Shown in pieces: positions 28,032-36,524 of a DNA stretch of 44,191 bases. Origin of the DNA: Pseudomonadota bacterium (GTDB lineage Bacteria; Pseudomonadota; Gammaproteobacteria; Steroidobacterales; JBCBZW01); the NCBI GenBank assembly GCA_039193195.1, contig JBCCWS010000049.1, positions 1 through 44,191 of the forward strand. Direction: 5' to 3'. The notes beneath the pieces were generated by a model. That model was given only the letters and a program-made list of their open reading frames with translations, did no database searches and was not told where the DNA came from. Every line of letters starts with the position of its first letter. Position 1 is the stretch's first letter. A program made the position numbers and the translations under genes.

Positions 28032-28601
28032 ATGAACCTAATCATTTTCGGACCGCCCGGAGCGGGCAAAGGCACCCAAGCTGCGCGCATCAAGGAGCGC
28101 CTTGGGATCGTGCATGTGTCGACTGGTGACATGTTTCGCGATCACCTCAAGCGCGACACGGCGCTCGGCCAGCAGGTGAAGGAGATCATGGCGCGCGGCG
28201 CCCTGGTACCCGACGAGATCACCGACCAGATGGTTCGCGATCGCCTCGAGCAGGACGACGCAAAGAAGGGCGTGCTCCTGGATGGCTACCCGCGCAACGT
28301 GGGCCAAGCGAAGGTGCTGAGCGCGCTGTGCGCCGAGTGGGGACGCAGCGTCGAAGGGGTGGTGGTGATCGAAGTCCCGGAGGACGAGCTAAAGGCTCGC
28401 CTGAAGAGCCGCGCCGAGCAACAGGACCGCGCCGACGATGCGGATCCTCGGGTAATCGCCAATCGAATCCAGACCTATCACGATCAGAGCGCGCCTTGCG
28501 TCGCCTACTTCCGCGGGGTCGGGCTTGCTGTGCACACGATCGACGGCGTTGGCGAACTCGACGCAGTGACCGCGCGCATCATGGGAGCCCTAGGGGTTTA
28601 G
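28032..28601 (+). CDS. adk: Adenylate kinase (short-lid form)
   Basis: A 189-residue nucleoside monophosphate kinase that interconverts ATP + AMP and 2 ADP. P-loop GPPGAGKGT is at residues 7-15; the AMP-binding region reads STGDMFRDHL; DGYPRN and the lid-flanking arginines (EQQDRADDADPRVIANRI) are all present. The protein lacks the ~30-residue zinc-binding lid insert of long-form enzymes. The start at 28032 is chosen because the family begins at MNLIIFGPPG; a TTG 18 bases earlier only adds residues outside the fold. It stands alone between the divergent MFS gene and the YeiH-type transporter. Confidence 0.95.
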   Translation: MNLIIFGPPGAGKGTQAARIKERLGIVHVSTGDMFRDHLKRDTALGQQVKEIMARGALVPDEITDQMVRDRLEQDDAKKGVLLDGYPRNVGQAKVLSALCAEWGRSVEGVVVIEVPEDELKARLKSRAEQQDRADDADPRVIANRIQTYHDQSAPCVAYFRGVGLAVHTIDGVGELDAVTARIMGALGV

Positions 28602-28678
28602 GGCGACCGTCGCGGCTGGCTCTCAGCGCCGGCGGCGCGCGGCGGGTGAGTTCATGCGCGTCGCGCAGGGCACTTCGT

Positions 28679-28684
28679 TATGAT
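28679..28684 (+). promoter_or_regulatory. Possible -10 element upstream of the YeiH gene
   Basis: TATGAT lies 8 bases before the ATG at 28693 and no Shine-Dalgarno is seen. This would give a leader of 0-2 bases. No convincing -35 is visible at 17 bases. Confidence 0.3.
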
Positions 28685-28692
28685 GCGCGCCC

Positions 28693-29721
28693 ATGACCTA
28701 CAGCCCTCCCAAGGCCGCCCTGGCGCGGGCGCTTACGTCCGCTAAGACGCGCGTCCCCGGCCTGTCATTGGCCGTCGTGATCGGATTGGCTGCGAGCTAC
28801 CTGGCTGAACACTACGGCGGCCCAGCGATGCTGTTCGCACTGCTCCTCGGCATCGCCTTCAACTACCTCTCCGACGACCGTTCCGTATCACCGGGCGTTG
28901 TATTCGCATCACGGGGGCTGCTGCGGATCGCCGTGGTGCTCCTGGGCGCCCGACTTACCCTCGGTGAAGTGCAGGACCTTGGATCGGGCGTGGTGCTGCT
29001 GGTTCTCGCAGGTGTGGTGGTCGGATTGCTGGGCGGGATGGCGATCGCCCGCGCCCTTGGTCTGACTCGCCCGCACGCGGTCCTGTCCGCGGGCGCGGTG
29101 TCGATATGCGGCGCTTCGGCTGCACTCGCCATCGCGTCCGTGCTGCCGCAGGACGGCGATGCTGAGCGCAACACCACCATCACAGTGGTCGGTGTGACCA
29201 CCCTCAGCACCATCGCCATGACCCTGTATCCGATCGTGGCGGGACTGTTCGGCCTGCCGGATCGGGCCGCTGGGATCTTCCTGGGCGCGACGATCCACGA
29301 TGTGGCCCAGGTGATCGGTGCGGGCTACATCATCTCGGACCTCGCCGGGGAGACAGCAGCTGTAGTGAAGCTCCTTCGCGTCGCTTGTCTGATGCCCGTG
29401 GTGCTCGCGATTTCCCTGGTCATGCGGGCGAGTGCCGCCGCGGTACCGGGAAAACGCCCGCCGCTGCTGCCATGGTTCGTGATCGGGTTCGTGGTGTTGA
29501 TGCTAGTGAACAGCGCCAACCTGCTGCCCCCTTCGTTGGTGGCAGTGCTTGGCAGCCTGTCGCAGATGGCGCTGGTGATCGCCGTGGCGGCCTTGGGCGT
29601 AAGGACCTCGCTGGCGCAGTTCACCGGCGTGGGCGTGCGCCCACTGCTGGCGATGGTGGCGCAGACCTTATTGCTCGCGGTATTCGTCTTGGCAGGCGTC
29701 ACGCTGCTGGTCAGCAGGTGA
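28693..29721 (+). CDS. yeiH: YeiH/UPF0324-family putative sulfate exporter
   Basis: A 342-residue inner-membrane protein with about ten helices. Family blocks are clear: LLLGIAFNYL, VVLLGARLTLGEV, AGAVSICGASAALAIASVLP, TTLSTIAMTLYPIV and IFLGATIHDVAQVIGAGYIISD. The last is the hallmark of UPF0324 proteins, proposed to export sulfate or related anions. The second half has LPWFVIGFVVLMLVNSANLLP and a terminal hydrophobic helix. The length is usual for the family. There is no ribosome binding site before the ATG, but a TATGAT hexamer lies 8 bases upstream. No LysR regulator, a common partner, is adjacent. Confidence 0.93.
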   Translation: MTYSPPKAALARALTSAKTRVPGLSLAVVIGLAASYLAEHYGGPAMLFALLLGIAFNYLSDDRSVSPGVVFASRGLLRIAVVLLGARLTLGEVQDLGSGVVLLVLAGVVVGLLGGMAIARALGLTRPHAVLSAGAVSICGASAALAIASVLPQDGDAERNTTITVVGVTTLSTIAMTLYPIVAGLFGLPDRAAGIFLGATIHDVAQVIGAGYIISDLAGETAAVVKLLRVACLMPVVLAISLVMRASAAAVPGKRPPLLPWFVIGFVVLMLVNSANLLPPSLVAVLGSLSQMALVIAVAALGVRTSLAQFTGVGVRPLLAMVAQTLLLAVFVLAGVTLLVSR

Positions 29722-29818
29722 TCTGAGATATCTCGCTAGACGGCGAATCAAGGGCAGGCGTTACCCACCGCCCGCGTTGCCCAGGTACCATCCCCCGCGT
29801 GTCACCGCGGAGCCCACC

Positions 29819-31765
29819 ATGACCCCCAGCCTCCTGTCTCTTGCCCCCCCAGCGCGCGCGTTGCCAGTCACCTTGGCGACCGCCTTGCTCTGCCTCGTAG
29901 GTGTGTCCGACGCCGCTCACGCGCAAGCGACGGCAAAGCCGGTGCTGCACGGCAAGCACTGGGTGGCGGTCACCGGCAAGCCCCTCGCAGCGACTGCAGG
30001 GGCCGTGGTTTTCGCAGGTGGGGGCAACGCGGTAGATGCCTCCTGCGCCATGCTCGCTGCTACCTCCACCATGTGGGACACGCTTGGGTGGGGGGGAGAG
30101 ACCCAGGCGTTGATCTACAACCCGAAGACGGGCGAGGTGAAGGGCGTCAACGGGCTCGGCGTGGCGCCGACGGGAGCTACGCCTGAGTACTTTCGCGAGC
30201 AGGGTATGCAGTACCCGCCAGAGTACGGGCCGCTCGCCGCGGTGACGCCGGGCACGCCTGGGGCGCTGATGGTGATGTTGGCGGAGTACGGACGCTCCAG
30301 CTTGGCGCAGGTGCTCGCACCCGCGGTCGAGATGGCCGACGGCTACCCCATCGAGGCGGCCCAGGCGAACAACATGGAACGCAGGCGTGAGGTCATCGCG
30401 CGCTGGCCAAGTTCGCGCGCGGTGTTTCTGCCGCACTACGACCCCGAGCGTCCGAACCGTCGCGCAGCACCGGTGGCTGGCGAGATGTTCCGTCAGCCGG
30501 ATCTTGCTCGCACCTTGCGCCAGCTGGTCGAGACCGAAGCGCAAGCGCTTGCCCAGGGCAAGTCGCGCAAGGAGGCCATCTACGCTGCCTACGAGCGCTT
30601 CTACCGCGGCGACATCGCGAGGGAGCTTGTACGCGCCACTCGCGAGGCCGGCGGGCTGTTCACGCTCGAGGACCTGGATCGCTGGCAGGTGTATTTGGAA
30701 GAGCCAGTGTTCACGAGCTACAAGGGCATCGACGTCTACAAGCTCACGACCTGGGTGCAAGGGCCGGTGATGCTGCAGGCCCTGAATATCCTCGAGCCGA
30801 TAGACCTCAAGGGCATGGGCTACAACAGCACGCGCTACATCCACACGCTCTACCAGGCGATGAACCTAGCCTACGCCGATCGTGACTTCTACTACGGCGA
30901 CCCCTACGTTCCGCCGGCCGAGCCGGTGCGCGGTTTGCTATCGAAGGACTACGCGGCCGAACGACGCAAACTCATCAACCCGCAGCGCAACGACCCGACC
31001 GTTCGCCCCGGGGATCCTTATCCGTTCCAAGGTGAGCGCAACCCGTTCCTCGATCTGCTCAAGCAGTGGCGCAACGTGCCGCCGGACGCGCAAGGCGTCG
31101 GCGAGGATGGCTTTCAACAAGCGCGCCACACCGCGCCACTGCCCCTTCGGCAAAACATGACCGAGGCCGACGGTGACTTCCTCGCCGGCACCACCTCGAT
31201 CCAAGCCGCCGATGAGGAAGGTTGGGTGGTCTCCATCACGCCGAGCGGCGGTTGGGTGCCTGCGTTCATCGCCGGCACCACCGGCATTGGCTTGAGTCAG
31301 CGAATGCAGTCCTTCGTCTTGAACGAGGCGATGAACCCCTACAATGTGGTGCAGCCTGGGCAACGCCCGCGGGCCACGCTCACGCCCAGCCTGGCCCTCA
31401 AGGACGGTAAGCCGATGATGGCCTTCTCCGTCCAGGGAGGCGACACTCAGGATCAGAACCTGCTGCAGTTCTTCCTCAACATCGTCGAGTTCGGCATGGA
31501 TGTTCAGCAGGCGGCAGAAGCACACAATATCACTAGCTTTCAGATGCAGAGTTCCTTCGGGGCGCACAAGGCGCAGCCCGGGCGCTTGCAGGTGACCGCC
31601 AAGGTGTCCGAGTGGGTGCGTGCGCAGCTCACGAAGATGGGCTACTCGGTGGAGATGGTTGACCGCACCTACAGCCCGATCACGGCCATCTGGATCGACG
31701 CCGAACACGGCACCCTGTGGGGCGGCGCCAGCGACTATGGCGATGACTACGGCATCGCCTGGTAG
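29819..31765 (+). CDS. ggt: Gamma-glutamyltransferase, periplasmic
   Basis: A 648-residue N-terminal nucleophile hydrolase. It cleaves the gamma-glutamyl bond of glutathione and related peptides, or transfers it to amino acids or water. The start at 29819 (MTPSLLSL) gives a proper signal peptide ending AHAQA; a longer upstream frame is not used. The heavy-chain features VAVTGKPLAATAGAVVFAGGGNAVDA and WGGETQALIY are present. The self-processing site and nucleophile are Thr458 in LAGTTSIQAAD, with downstream SLALKDGKPMMAFSVQGGDTQDQ. The active-site sequence departs from the usual T-T-H-F-S-V-V-D (here T-T-S-I-Q), and the protein is longer than typical (~580), so substrate preference may differ. 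The stop codon overlaps the ribosome binding site of the DUF2237 gene. Confidence 0.92.
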   Translation: MTPSLLSLAPPARALPVTLATALLCLVGVSDAAHAQATAKPVLHGKHWVAVTGKPLAATAGAVVFAGGGNAVDASCAMLAATSTMWDTLGWGGETQALIYNPKTGEVKGVNGLGVAPTGATPEYFREQGMQYPPEYGPLAAVTPGTPGALMVMLAEYGRSSLAQVLAPAVEMADGYPIEAAQANNMERRREVIARWPSSRAVFLPHYDPERPNRRAAPVAGEMFRQPDLARTLRQLVETEAQALAQGKSRKEAIYAAYERFYRGDIARELVRATREAGGLFTLEDLDRWQVYLEEPVFTSYKGIDVYKLTTWVQGPVMLQALNILEPIDLKGMGYNSTRYIHTLYQAMNLAYADRDFYYGDPYVPPAEPVRGLLSKDYAAERRKLINPQRNDPTVRPGDPYPFQGERNPFLDLLKQWRNVPPDAQGVGEDGFQQARHTAPLPLRQNMTEADGDFLAGTTSIQAADEEGWVVSITPSGGWVPAFIAGTTGIGLSQRMQSFVLNEAMNPYNVVQPGQRPRATLTPSLALKDGKPMMAFSVQGGDTQDQNLLQFFLNIVEFGMDVQQAAEAHNITSFQMQSSFGAHKAQPGRLQVTAKVSEWVRAQLTKMGYSVEMVDRTYSPITAIWIDAEHGTLWGGASDYGDDYGIAW

Positions 31766-31775
31766 GAGGACACAC

Positions 31776-32150
31776 ATGGAGAAGCTTGCATCACTCAACG
31801 TCCTCGGCGAACCGTTGCAGCCGTGCTCTCAGGATCCGCTTACGGGCTTCTTCCGCGACGGCATGTGTGACACCTGCGCCGAGGATGCTGGCAGCCATAC
31901 CGTTTGTGCGGTGATGACCGAGGAGTTTCTCGCCCTGTCAAAGTACCTCGGCAACGATCTCTCCACGCCGCGTCCCGAATACCAGTTTCCTGGGCTGAAG
32001 CCGGGTGATCGCTGGTGCGTCTGTGCGTCGCGCTTCTTGCAGGCTGTGCACGAGGATGCGGGCCCGAAGGTGGATTTGGCGGCGACCCATCAGCGCGCCT
32101 TGGAAATCGTGCCGATGGAGATACTCGAGTCCTACGCGCTAACCGCCTGA
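31776..32150 (+). CDS. DUF2237 protein
   Basis: A 124-residue cytoplasmic protein of the conserved DUF2237 family, function unknown. Signature elements: NVLGEPLQPCSQDPLTGFFRDGMC, GSHTVCAVMTEEFLALSKYLGND, TPRPEYQFPGLKPGDRWCVCASRF and TCATH-like DLAATHQRALE. Six cysteines at conserved positions suggest a metal or redox site. The start is certain: AGGAGGA (31764-31770) is placed 5 bases before the ATG and overlaps the ggt stop, so the gene is co-transcribed with ggt. The family is often seen beside unrelated genes; the pairing with ggt here may be local. Confidence 0.92.
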   Translation: MEKLASLNVLGEPLQPCSQDPLTGFFRDGMCDTCAEDAGSHTVCAVMTEEFLALSKYLGNDLSTPRPEYQFPGLKPGDRWCVCASRFLQAVHEDAGPKVDLAATHQRALEIVPMEILESYALTA

Positions 32151-32167
32151 GCTGAACGAAGCAGCAC

Positions 32168-32677
32168 CTAGCGAAGGCTGGCGAGGATCTGCGCGTTGAG
32201 GCTAGCACGCTGCGCATCCGGATCTGCCATCGCTGCCACCGCTTCGAGCTGCGATACCCACCGGGCTGGCAGCGCGTGATGGCGGGCACCGTGCACCACA
32301 AGGGCTTTGTACCAATCGTAGGGCTGCAGGGCGGGGTCGATGAAGCGGTTCGGGGGCAAGTACGTGAAGGCCTCAACTGTCCCTCCATCTCGGTGCGTCA
32401 CCTCAACGGTGATCGGGACGTATCCACCGCCGTGCACACCCTCCGCGTGGTCCAAGCTCAGGCGATCGTCTGGTGCCATGCGGTACAGCACGCCGTAGAC
32501 GCTTGCTTGCGGGTCATCCGTCGGCACAATCGCGCACTTTCCCGACCCGTCCGCTCCGCGTTTGGTGAAGGTCAGCGTGTGGCCGCTGAGGATGGCGACA
32601 CCGAGGGCCTGGCGCGAGGGCACGCGTCGGCGCAGGCGTTCCGGATGCAGGTTGGAGCCGTAGGCGAAGTAGATCAT
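32168..32677 (-). CDS. Gamma-glutamylcyclotransferase-like protein
   Basis: A 169-residue protein of the GGCT/AIG2 fold, which converts gamma-glutamyl amino acids to 5-oxoproline and free amino acid. The start MIYFAYGSNLHPERL at 32677 fits the family; the open frame runs 53 codons further upstream through basic, unlikely sequence. The substrate-binding YGSN loop is at residues 6-9 and the catalytic Glu79 sits in SLDHAEGVHGGGY. YLPPNRFIDPALQPYDWYKALVVHGARHHALP near the end is the family C-terminal region. It is convergent with the ggt-DUF2237 operon, with only 17 bases between stops, placing both enzymes of gamma-glutamyl breakdown next to each other. Confidence 0.9.
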   Translation of the reverse strand: MIYFAYGSNLHPERLRRRVPSRQALGVAILSGHTLTFTKRGADGSGKCAIVPTDDPQASVYGVLYRMAPDDRLSLDHAEGVHGGGYVPITVEVTHRDGGTVEAFTYLPPNRFIDPALQPYDWYKALVVHGARHHALPARWVSQLEAVAAMADPDAQRASLNAQILASLR

Positions 32678-32789
32678 GGGGCGCTGCTTCTCAGGTCGCG
32701 ACCGGGCACTCGATCTTCGCACACGCCAGGCTCGCCTTGCGTCGCGGCGTCGGGAGGCACCATGCTCGATCCTCCCCAGCACGCCACGG

Positions 32790-33692
32790 ATGGAGCCTAG
32801 CGTGGCTGCCAACACCAACGATGACCTGCACATCATCGATCAGATGCTCACCGAGCGCGCGCCACGCCTGTTGCGCAGCCGTTGGTGGCCGCTCCTGGGC
32901 CCCCTGCGCGACGCATTCTTCGGATACCACAAGGCGCGTCGCATGGCCGACGCGATAGCGCCCCTCGGCGGGCAAGAGGCGCTCGACTACATCAGTGAGC
33001 TGCTGGGCCTTGAGGTGCTCGCCGAGGGGCTGCATCACCTACCGCCTTCGGGGGCATGCGTAGTCGTGTGCAACCACCCCACCGGGATCGCCGATGGGAT
33101 CGCAGTGTTCGACGCGTTGAAACAGGTGCGTGGGGATCTGAGATTCCTCGCCAACGCAGACGCGCAGCGGATCTGTCCACGCTTCGACGACGTGCTGATA
33201 CCCGTCGTCTGGCCACCAGCGAAACGGAACGTTAGGTCGACTAAGGTAGCCCTGCGAATGGCTCGCGCGGCGCTTCAGCAGCAGAAGGCGCTGGTGATCT
33301 TTGCTGCGGGCCTGATGTCCAAGCACATCGACGGTAGGCTACAAGATCCTCCCTGGGAGCATTCCGCGGTCGCGCTGGCTCGCAAGCACGCTGTTCCCCT
33401 CGTGCCCCTGCACGTGGCAGGGCCCTACTCCTTGCTGTTCCATCTGTTCCATCGCCTCTCGCAAGAGCTGCGAGACATCACCTTGTTCCATGAGTTCATG
33501 AACAAGGCCGGTCGGCGCTTCACGCTGCGCCTCGGACCGACGATTGACGTGACCGCCCTCGAGCAAACTACCAACGAGGCGCTGACTGTGAGCCTCAAAC
33601 ACTACGTGGAGCGCGTGCTTCCCGAAGAGCTAGATCTCCCCTTCCTCGATTCCCCCTCCTACGTCCCAATCGATCGTAAAAAGCTCTGTTGA
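32790..33692 (+). CDS. PlsC-like acyltransferase (hemolysin-type)
   Basis: A 300-residue acyltransferase of the glycerol-3-phosphate/lysophospholipid acyltransferase superfamily, of the type annotated as putative hemolysin. The catalytic block is VVCNHPTGIADGIAV with His96 and Asp102, the NHPxGxxDG spacing of that branch. FAAGLMSK (171-178) replaces the usual F-P-A-G-x-x-S-R. Later HAVPLVPLHVAGP is the family's strand. The start is a choice: ATG 32790 has no ribosome binding site, while a GTG at 32802 has GGAG 6 bases ahead and would remove four residues. It may acylate a lipid intermediate such as lyso-ornithine lipid or a phospholipid. Confidence 0.85.
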   Translation: MEPSVAANTNDDLHIIDQMLTERAPRLLRSRWWPLLGPLRDAFFGYHKARRMADAIAPLGGQEALDYISELLGLEVLAEGLHHLPPSGACVVVCNHPTGIADGIAVFDALKQVRGDLRFLANADAQRICPRFDDVLIPVVWPPAKRNVRSTKVALRMARAALQQQKALVIFAAGLMSKHIDGRLQDPPWEHSAVALARKHAVPLVPLHVAGPYSLLFHLFHRLSQELRDITLFHEFMNKAGRRFTLRLGPTIDVTALEQTTNEALTVSLKHYVERVLPEELDLPFLDSPSYVPIDRKKLC

Positions 33693-33708
33693 TTCGGGGA
33701 CTTGTCAC

Positions 33709-33728
33709 CTGTCGCGGGCAGGCGACAG
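33709..33728 (+). terminator. Hairpin after the acyltransferase gene
   Basis: CTGTCGC and GCGACAG form a perfect 7-base stem around GGGCAG, 17 bases past the stop. No T-tract follows, so termination here would not be strongly intrinsic. Confidence 0.4.
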
Positions 33729-33826
33729 CGCGTTGATCTTCTGCTTGCTCGCGTCAACCGCCCGTGCACCAGTCCGTTGTCTGGGTCGTGATATCAACGA
33801 ACGCACTATGCGGATCGGAGTTTGCT

Positions 33827-35794
33827 ATGAAGATCATGAACAGGCTGCGATGGATTTCGACGCTGGCCGGCGTAGGTCTGCTGGCGGTCACTGCTGGCTG
33901 CGGTGGAGGAGGCGGTGGCAGCGCCAACCTAGACAACCCGGGACCGGTCGGAGACGGTGGTGACACGCCGGTGTCCGTCTGTGACCCAAACGACGCGGAC
34001 ACCTTCGACAGCTGTGGTGTGGGCGTGGTCACCGTAACGGATGCGGATGGCGACGTCTTGAGCTACGCCGTTGACATCGTGTCCCTGCGCTTGGAACGCG
34101 CCAGCGGTGACATCGTGGAAACCCTTCCCGGGACCACCCGAATCGACTTCGCCGACTACGTGGAGCTGTCCGAACTGCTCGGCGCTCCACGGCTGCCACC
34201 CGGAACCTATGTGGGTGGCTCGATGACCTTGGACTTCACCAATGCCGAGGTGGTGGTGGAGCAGGACGGGGAAGCTGTGCTGGCGAGCGTGGTCGACGCT
34301 GAGGGCAACGCCCTTGCGCAGACCACGATCGAGGTGACCTTGACCGATCGTACCCAGTTCTCGATTGCAGCAGGTCGTGCCGCGCTGCTGGCGCTCGACT
34401 TCGACCTGGAGTCGTCCAACGAGGTGGACGCCGAGGTGTCGCCGCCGTTGGTGACCGTGCAGCCAGTGCTTCTCGCCGAGGTGAACCCAATCGAGCAGAA
34501 GGAGCTGCGCGTACGCGGTGTGCTGGAAGCGGTCGACACCACCGGCAGCGCCTACGAGGTAGACGTGCGGCCTCTGGGTCGTGGCGACGGGCGCTTCGGC
34601 GATGTTGCCGTGCGCGTCACCGATCAGACCACCTACGACATCGACGGCGAGCTGTTGACCGGCGCCGAGGGTCTCGCTGCTCTGGCTACATTGCCCGAGG
34701 ACACGCTAACGGTCGCCTTCGGTATCTTGTCGACTGGTGAGGCCAGCTTCACCGCAGACAGCGTGCTCGCCGGCAGCAGCGTGCCGGGCATCGAGAGCGA
34801 CACGGTGGTGGGGACGGTGGTCGCTCGGGAAGGCGATGAATTCACTGTGCGCGGTGCCACCGTGGTTCGCTCGGGTGATGAACCGAGTGCCTTCTTCGAT
34901 TCGGTCACGGTGAGCGTTGGGCCCGCCACCCAAGTTACGCGACCGGTCGACCCGATCGAGGGGCTGACCACCAGCGCCATCTCAGTGGGTCAACAGGTGC
35001 GGATCTTCGGCGTCGCTAACGTGCCGGTGATCGATGAGGACGATGACGACGACGGGGAGATCGACCCCGCCGCGCCGTTGATCCTGCCTCCGCTCGAGCT
35101 CGACGCCACCGAGGGTCGGGTGCAGCTCCTGCGCTCCCAGGTATCAGGCATCGTGGCGGACAACCAAGCCGGGCTACTGACCTTGGATCTAGCCTTCATG
35201 AATACGCGCGGATCCGACGTGTTCGACTTCTCGGGTACGGGCTTTGCGCCGGAGATGGACGCTGACCCTACTGCCTACGAGATCGATACGAACGGGCTTG
35301 GCGCTGAGGCGCCAGTTGGGGGCGCGGCGCGGGTGTTCGGCTACGTAAACACCTTCGGCGAAGCGCCGCCGGATTTCGAGGCATTCACCACGGTCCAGTT
35401 CGAAGGCCTGCGCGCCGTATTCCGCTTCATCTTTAACCCCGCCCTTGGCGATCAAGCGTTCTCTAGCATAGGCGCTGACGGTGTGGCTCTGAACGCCGAG
35501 GCGCTGGAGCGTGGGCGGATCCGCGTGCCGGGCTTGCGCGTGCCACTCGGGGCGCCGCAAATCCTGCCGACGCTGGTGCCGGCGGGCGAGGCGAGTCGCT
35601 ACGCCATCGTGGATGGCGAGGGAACGGAGATGTTCGAGGACTTCGCGACCTTCGCCGATGCGCTCGCCCTACGTTTGGACGGCACGACGTTGGTACGCAG
35701 CATCACGGCGGCTGGTGCATACGCCCCGCTAGCCACCACGCTGGAGGCACGCAGCCTCGTGGTGGTGTTGCGCGCGCCAGCCAGCGCGCTCTAG
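33827..35794 (+). CDS. Large lipoprotein with DUF4382- and DUF5666-like domains
   Basis: A 655-residue exported lipoprotein. The ATG at 33827 has GGAG 6 bases upstream; the longer frame from 33764 is not needed. The signal ends in lipobox VTAGC followed by six glycines. The first domain (about 55-215) fits DUF4382: GVVTVTDADGDVLSYAVDIV, SLRLERASGDIVETLPG, RIDFADYVELSELL, then PPGTYVGGSMTLDFT. After it come repeated DUF5666-like beta segments (LRVRGVLEAVDTTGSAYEVDV, VVGTVVAREGDEFTVRGAT, SQVSGIVADNQAGLLTLDL), which are likely OB-like modules. An acidic stretch DEDDDDDGE separates modules and may bind calcium. Function is unknown; the location is probably the outer membrane. Confidence 0.85.
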   Translation: MKIMNRLRWISTLAGVGLLAVTAGCGGGGGGSANLDNPGPVGDGGDTPVSVCDPNDADTFDSCGVGVVTVTDADGDVLSYAVDIVSLRLERASGDIVETLPGTTRIDFADYVELSELLGAPRLPPGTYVGGSMTLDFTNAEVVVEQDGEAVLASVVDAEGNALAQTTIEVTLTDRTQFSIAAGRAALLALDFDLESSNEVDAEVSPPLVTVQPVLLAEVNPIEQKELRVRGVLEAVDTTGSAYEVDVRPLGRGDGRFGDVAVRVTDQTTYDIDGELLTGAEGLAALATLPEDTLTVAFGILSTGEASFTADSVLAGSSVPGIESDTVVGTVVAREGDEFTVRGATVVRSGDEPSAFFDSVTVSVGPATQVTRPVDPIEGLTTSAISVGQQVRIFGVANVPVIDEDDDDDGEIDPAAPLILPPLELDATEGRVQLLRSQVSGIVADNQAGLLTLDLAFMNTRGSDVFDFSGTGFAPEMDADPTAYEIDTNGLGAEAPVGGAARVFGYVNTFGEAPPDFEAFTTVQFEGLRAVFRFIFNPALGDQAFSSIGADGVALNAEALERGRIRVPGLRVPLGAPQILPTLVPAGEASRYAIVDGEGTEMFEDFATFADALALRLDGTTLVRSITAAGAYAPLATTLEARSLVVVLRAPASAL

Positions 35795-35818
35795 CTAGGC
35801 CTGACCGGGCCTCCCGTT

Positions 35819-35855
35819 GCGCCCGATCCAGTGCGGTGGATCGGGCGCTTTTTTA
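35819..35855 (+). terminator. Intrinsic terminator after the DUF4382/DUF5666 lipoprotein
   Basis: GCGCCCGATCCA (35819-35830) and TGGATCGGGCGC (35837-35848) form a perfect 12-base stem with a 6-base loop, then six T. The T-run touches the stop codon of the convergent SH3 gene. Confidence 0.95.
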
Positions 35856-36524
35856 TCGCCTCCGCAACCAGGTGCCATCGATTAGGTAGTGCTCGCGGTT
35901 GCCGATGCTGACGCGCCAGCGGCCGTCGCCCTCGGCCAAGGCCCACGTGAAGGTACCGTCGCGGGAGCGGAATTCGCCGTCCTCGTAGCGCAGCACACGC
36001 AGGGTGTGCTCGTTGGCCTTGGCGGGGCTTGCGAGGAGAAGGGTTGCGCCGCGCCCGTCACGCACGAGGCGGGCGGCGCATTGCTCGGCGACGTCATCGC
36101 GGGGCGCGGAGCACGGCACGGCCCCGATCGCATCGTAAGTCAGCAGCTCGCGGTTCGGTGCGGGTGCGGTCGGTGCCGGCCGGGTTGGGGACCGCGGTGG
36201 TTCGAGGTCCTGCTTCGTGGCCGGGCGCAGGGTCCATCGCGGAATCCAACCACGCACCTGGCGGTTGGCGTAGAGCGCGACGCGACACCACGCCTGGTCG
36301 GGACCGACATCGACGCATCCCAGGTCACGCAACACCGCGCCGCTACTCAGCTCGCGCAGCACTGTTTCCTCGAGGGCAGGGCCCGCGCGCAGCATTACCG
36401 GCCGCGGAGCCTCGAAGGTCCGAATCGTCCACAGGGTCTGCTTCAGACGGGGGGCGGCGTCGGCCGGAGCCAATGCGAGCAATCCGATCAACGCGGTGAG
36501 CGTCAAGGCGCCCGTGCGCTTCAT
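35853..36524 (-). CDS. Exported SH3-domain protein
   Basis: A 223-residue secreted protein: signal peptide (about 1-23, ending APADA), a bacterial SH3 domain (about 38-103: VMLRAGPALEETVLRELSSGAVLRDLGCV, WCRVALYANRQVRGWIPRWTL), a Pro-rich linker (about 108-125), and a C-terminal domain (about 128-223) ending with YLIDGTWLRRR. Bacterial SH3 domains often bind cell-wall peptides or act as protein scaffolds; the C-terminal domain is not recognised. Its ATG begins directly after the TGA of the Kef antiporter, so it is translated from the same mRNA. Its stop lies in the terminator of the convergent lipoprotein gene. Confidence 0.8.
   Translation of the reverse strand: MKRTGALTLTALIGLLALAPADAAPRLKQTLWTIRTFEAPRPVMLRAGPALEETVLRELSSGAVLRDLGCVDVGPDQAWCRVALYANRQVRGWIPRWTLRPATKQDLEPPRSPTRPAPTAPAPNRELLTYDAIGAVPCSAPRDDVAEQCAARLVRDGRGATLLLASPAKANEHTLRVLRYEDGEFRSRDGTFTWALAEGDGRWRVSIGNREHYLIDGTWLRRR

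Noticed and set aside
29711-30844. 377-residue minus-strand frame opposite ggt
   Set aside because: Shadow of the gamma-glutamyltransferase; no start signal or family match.
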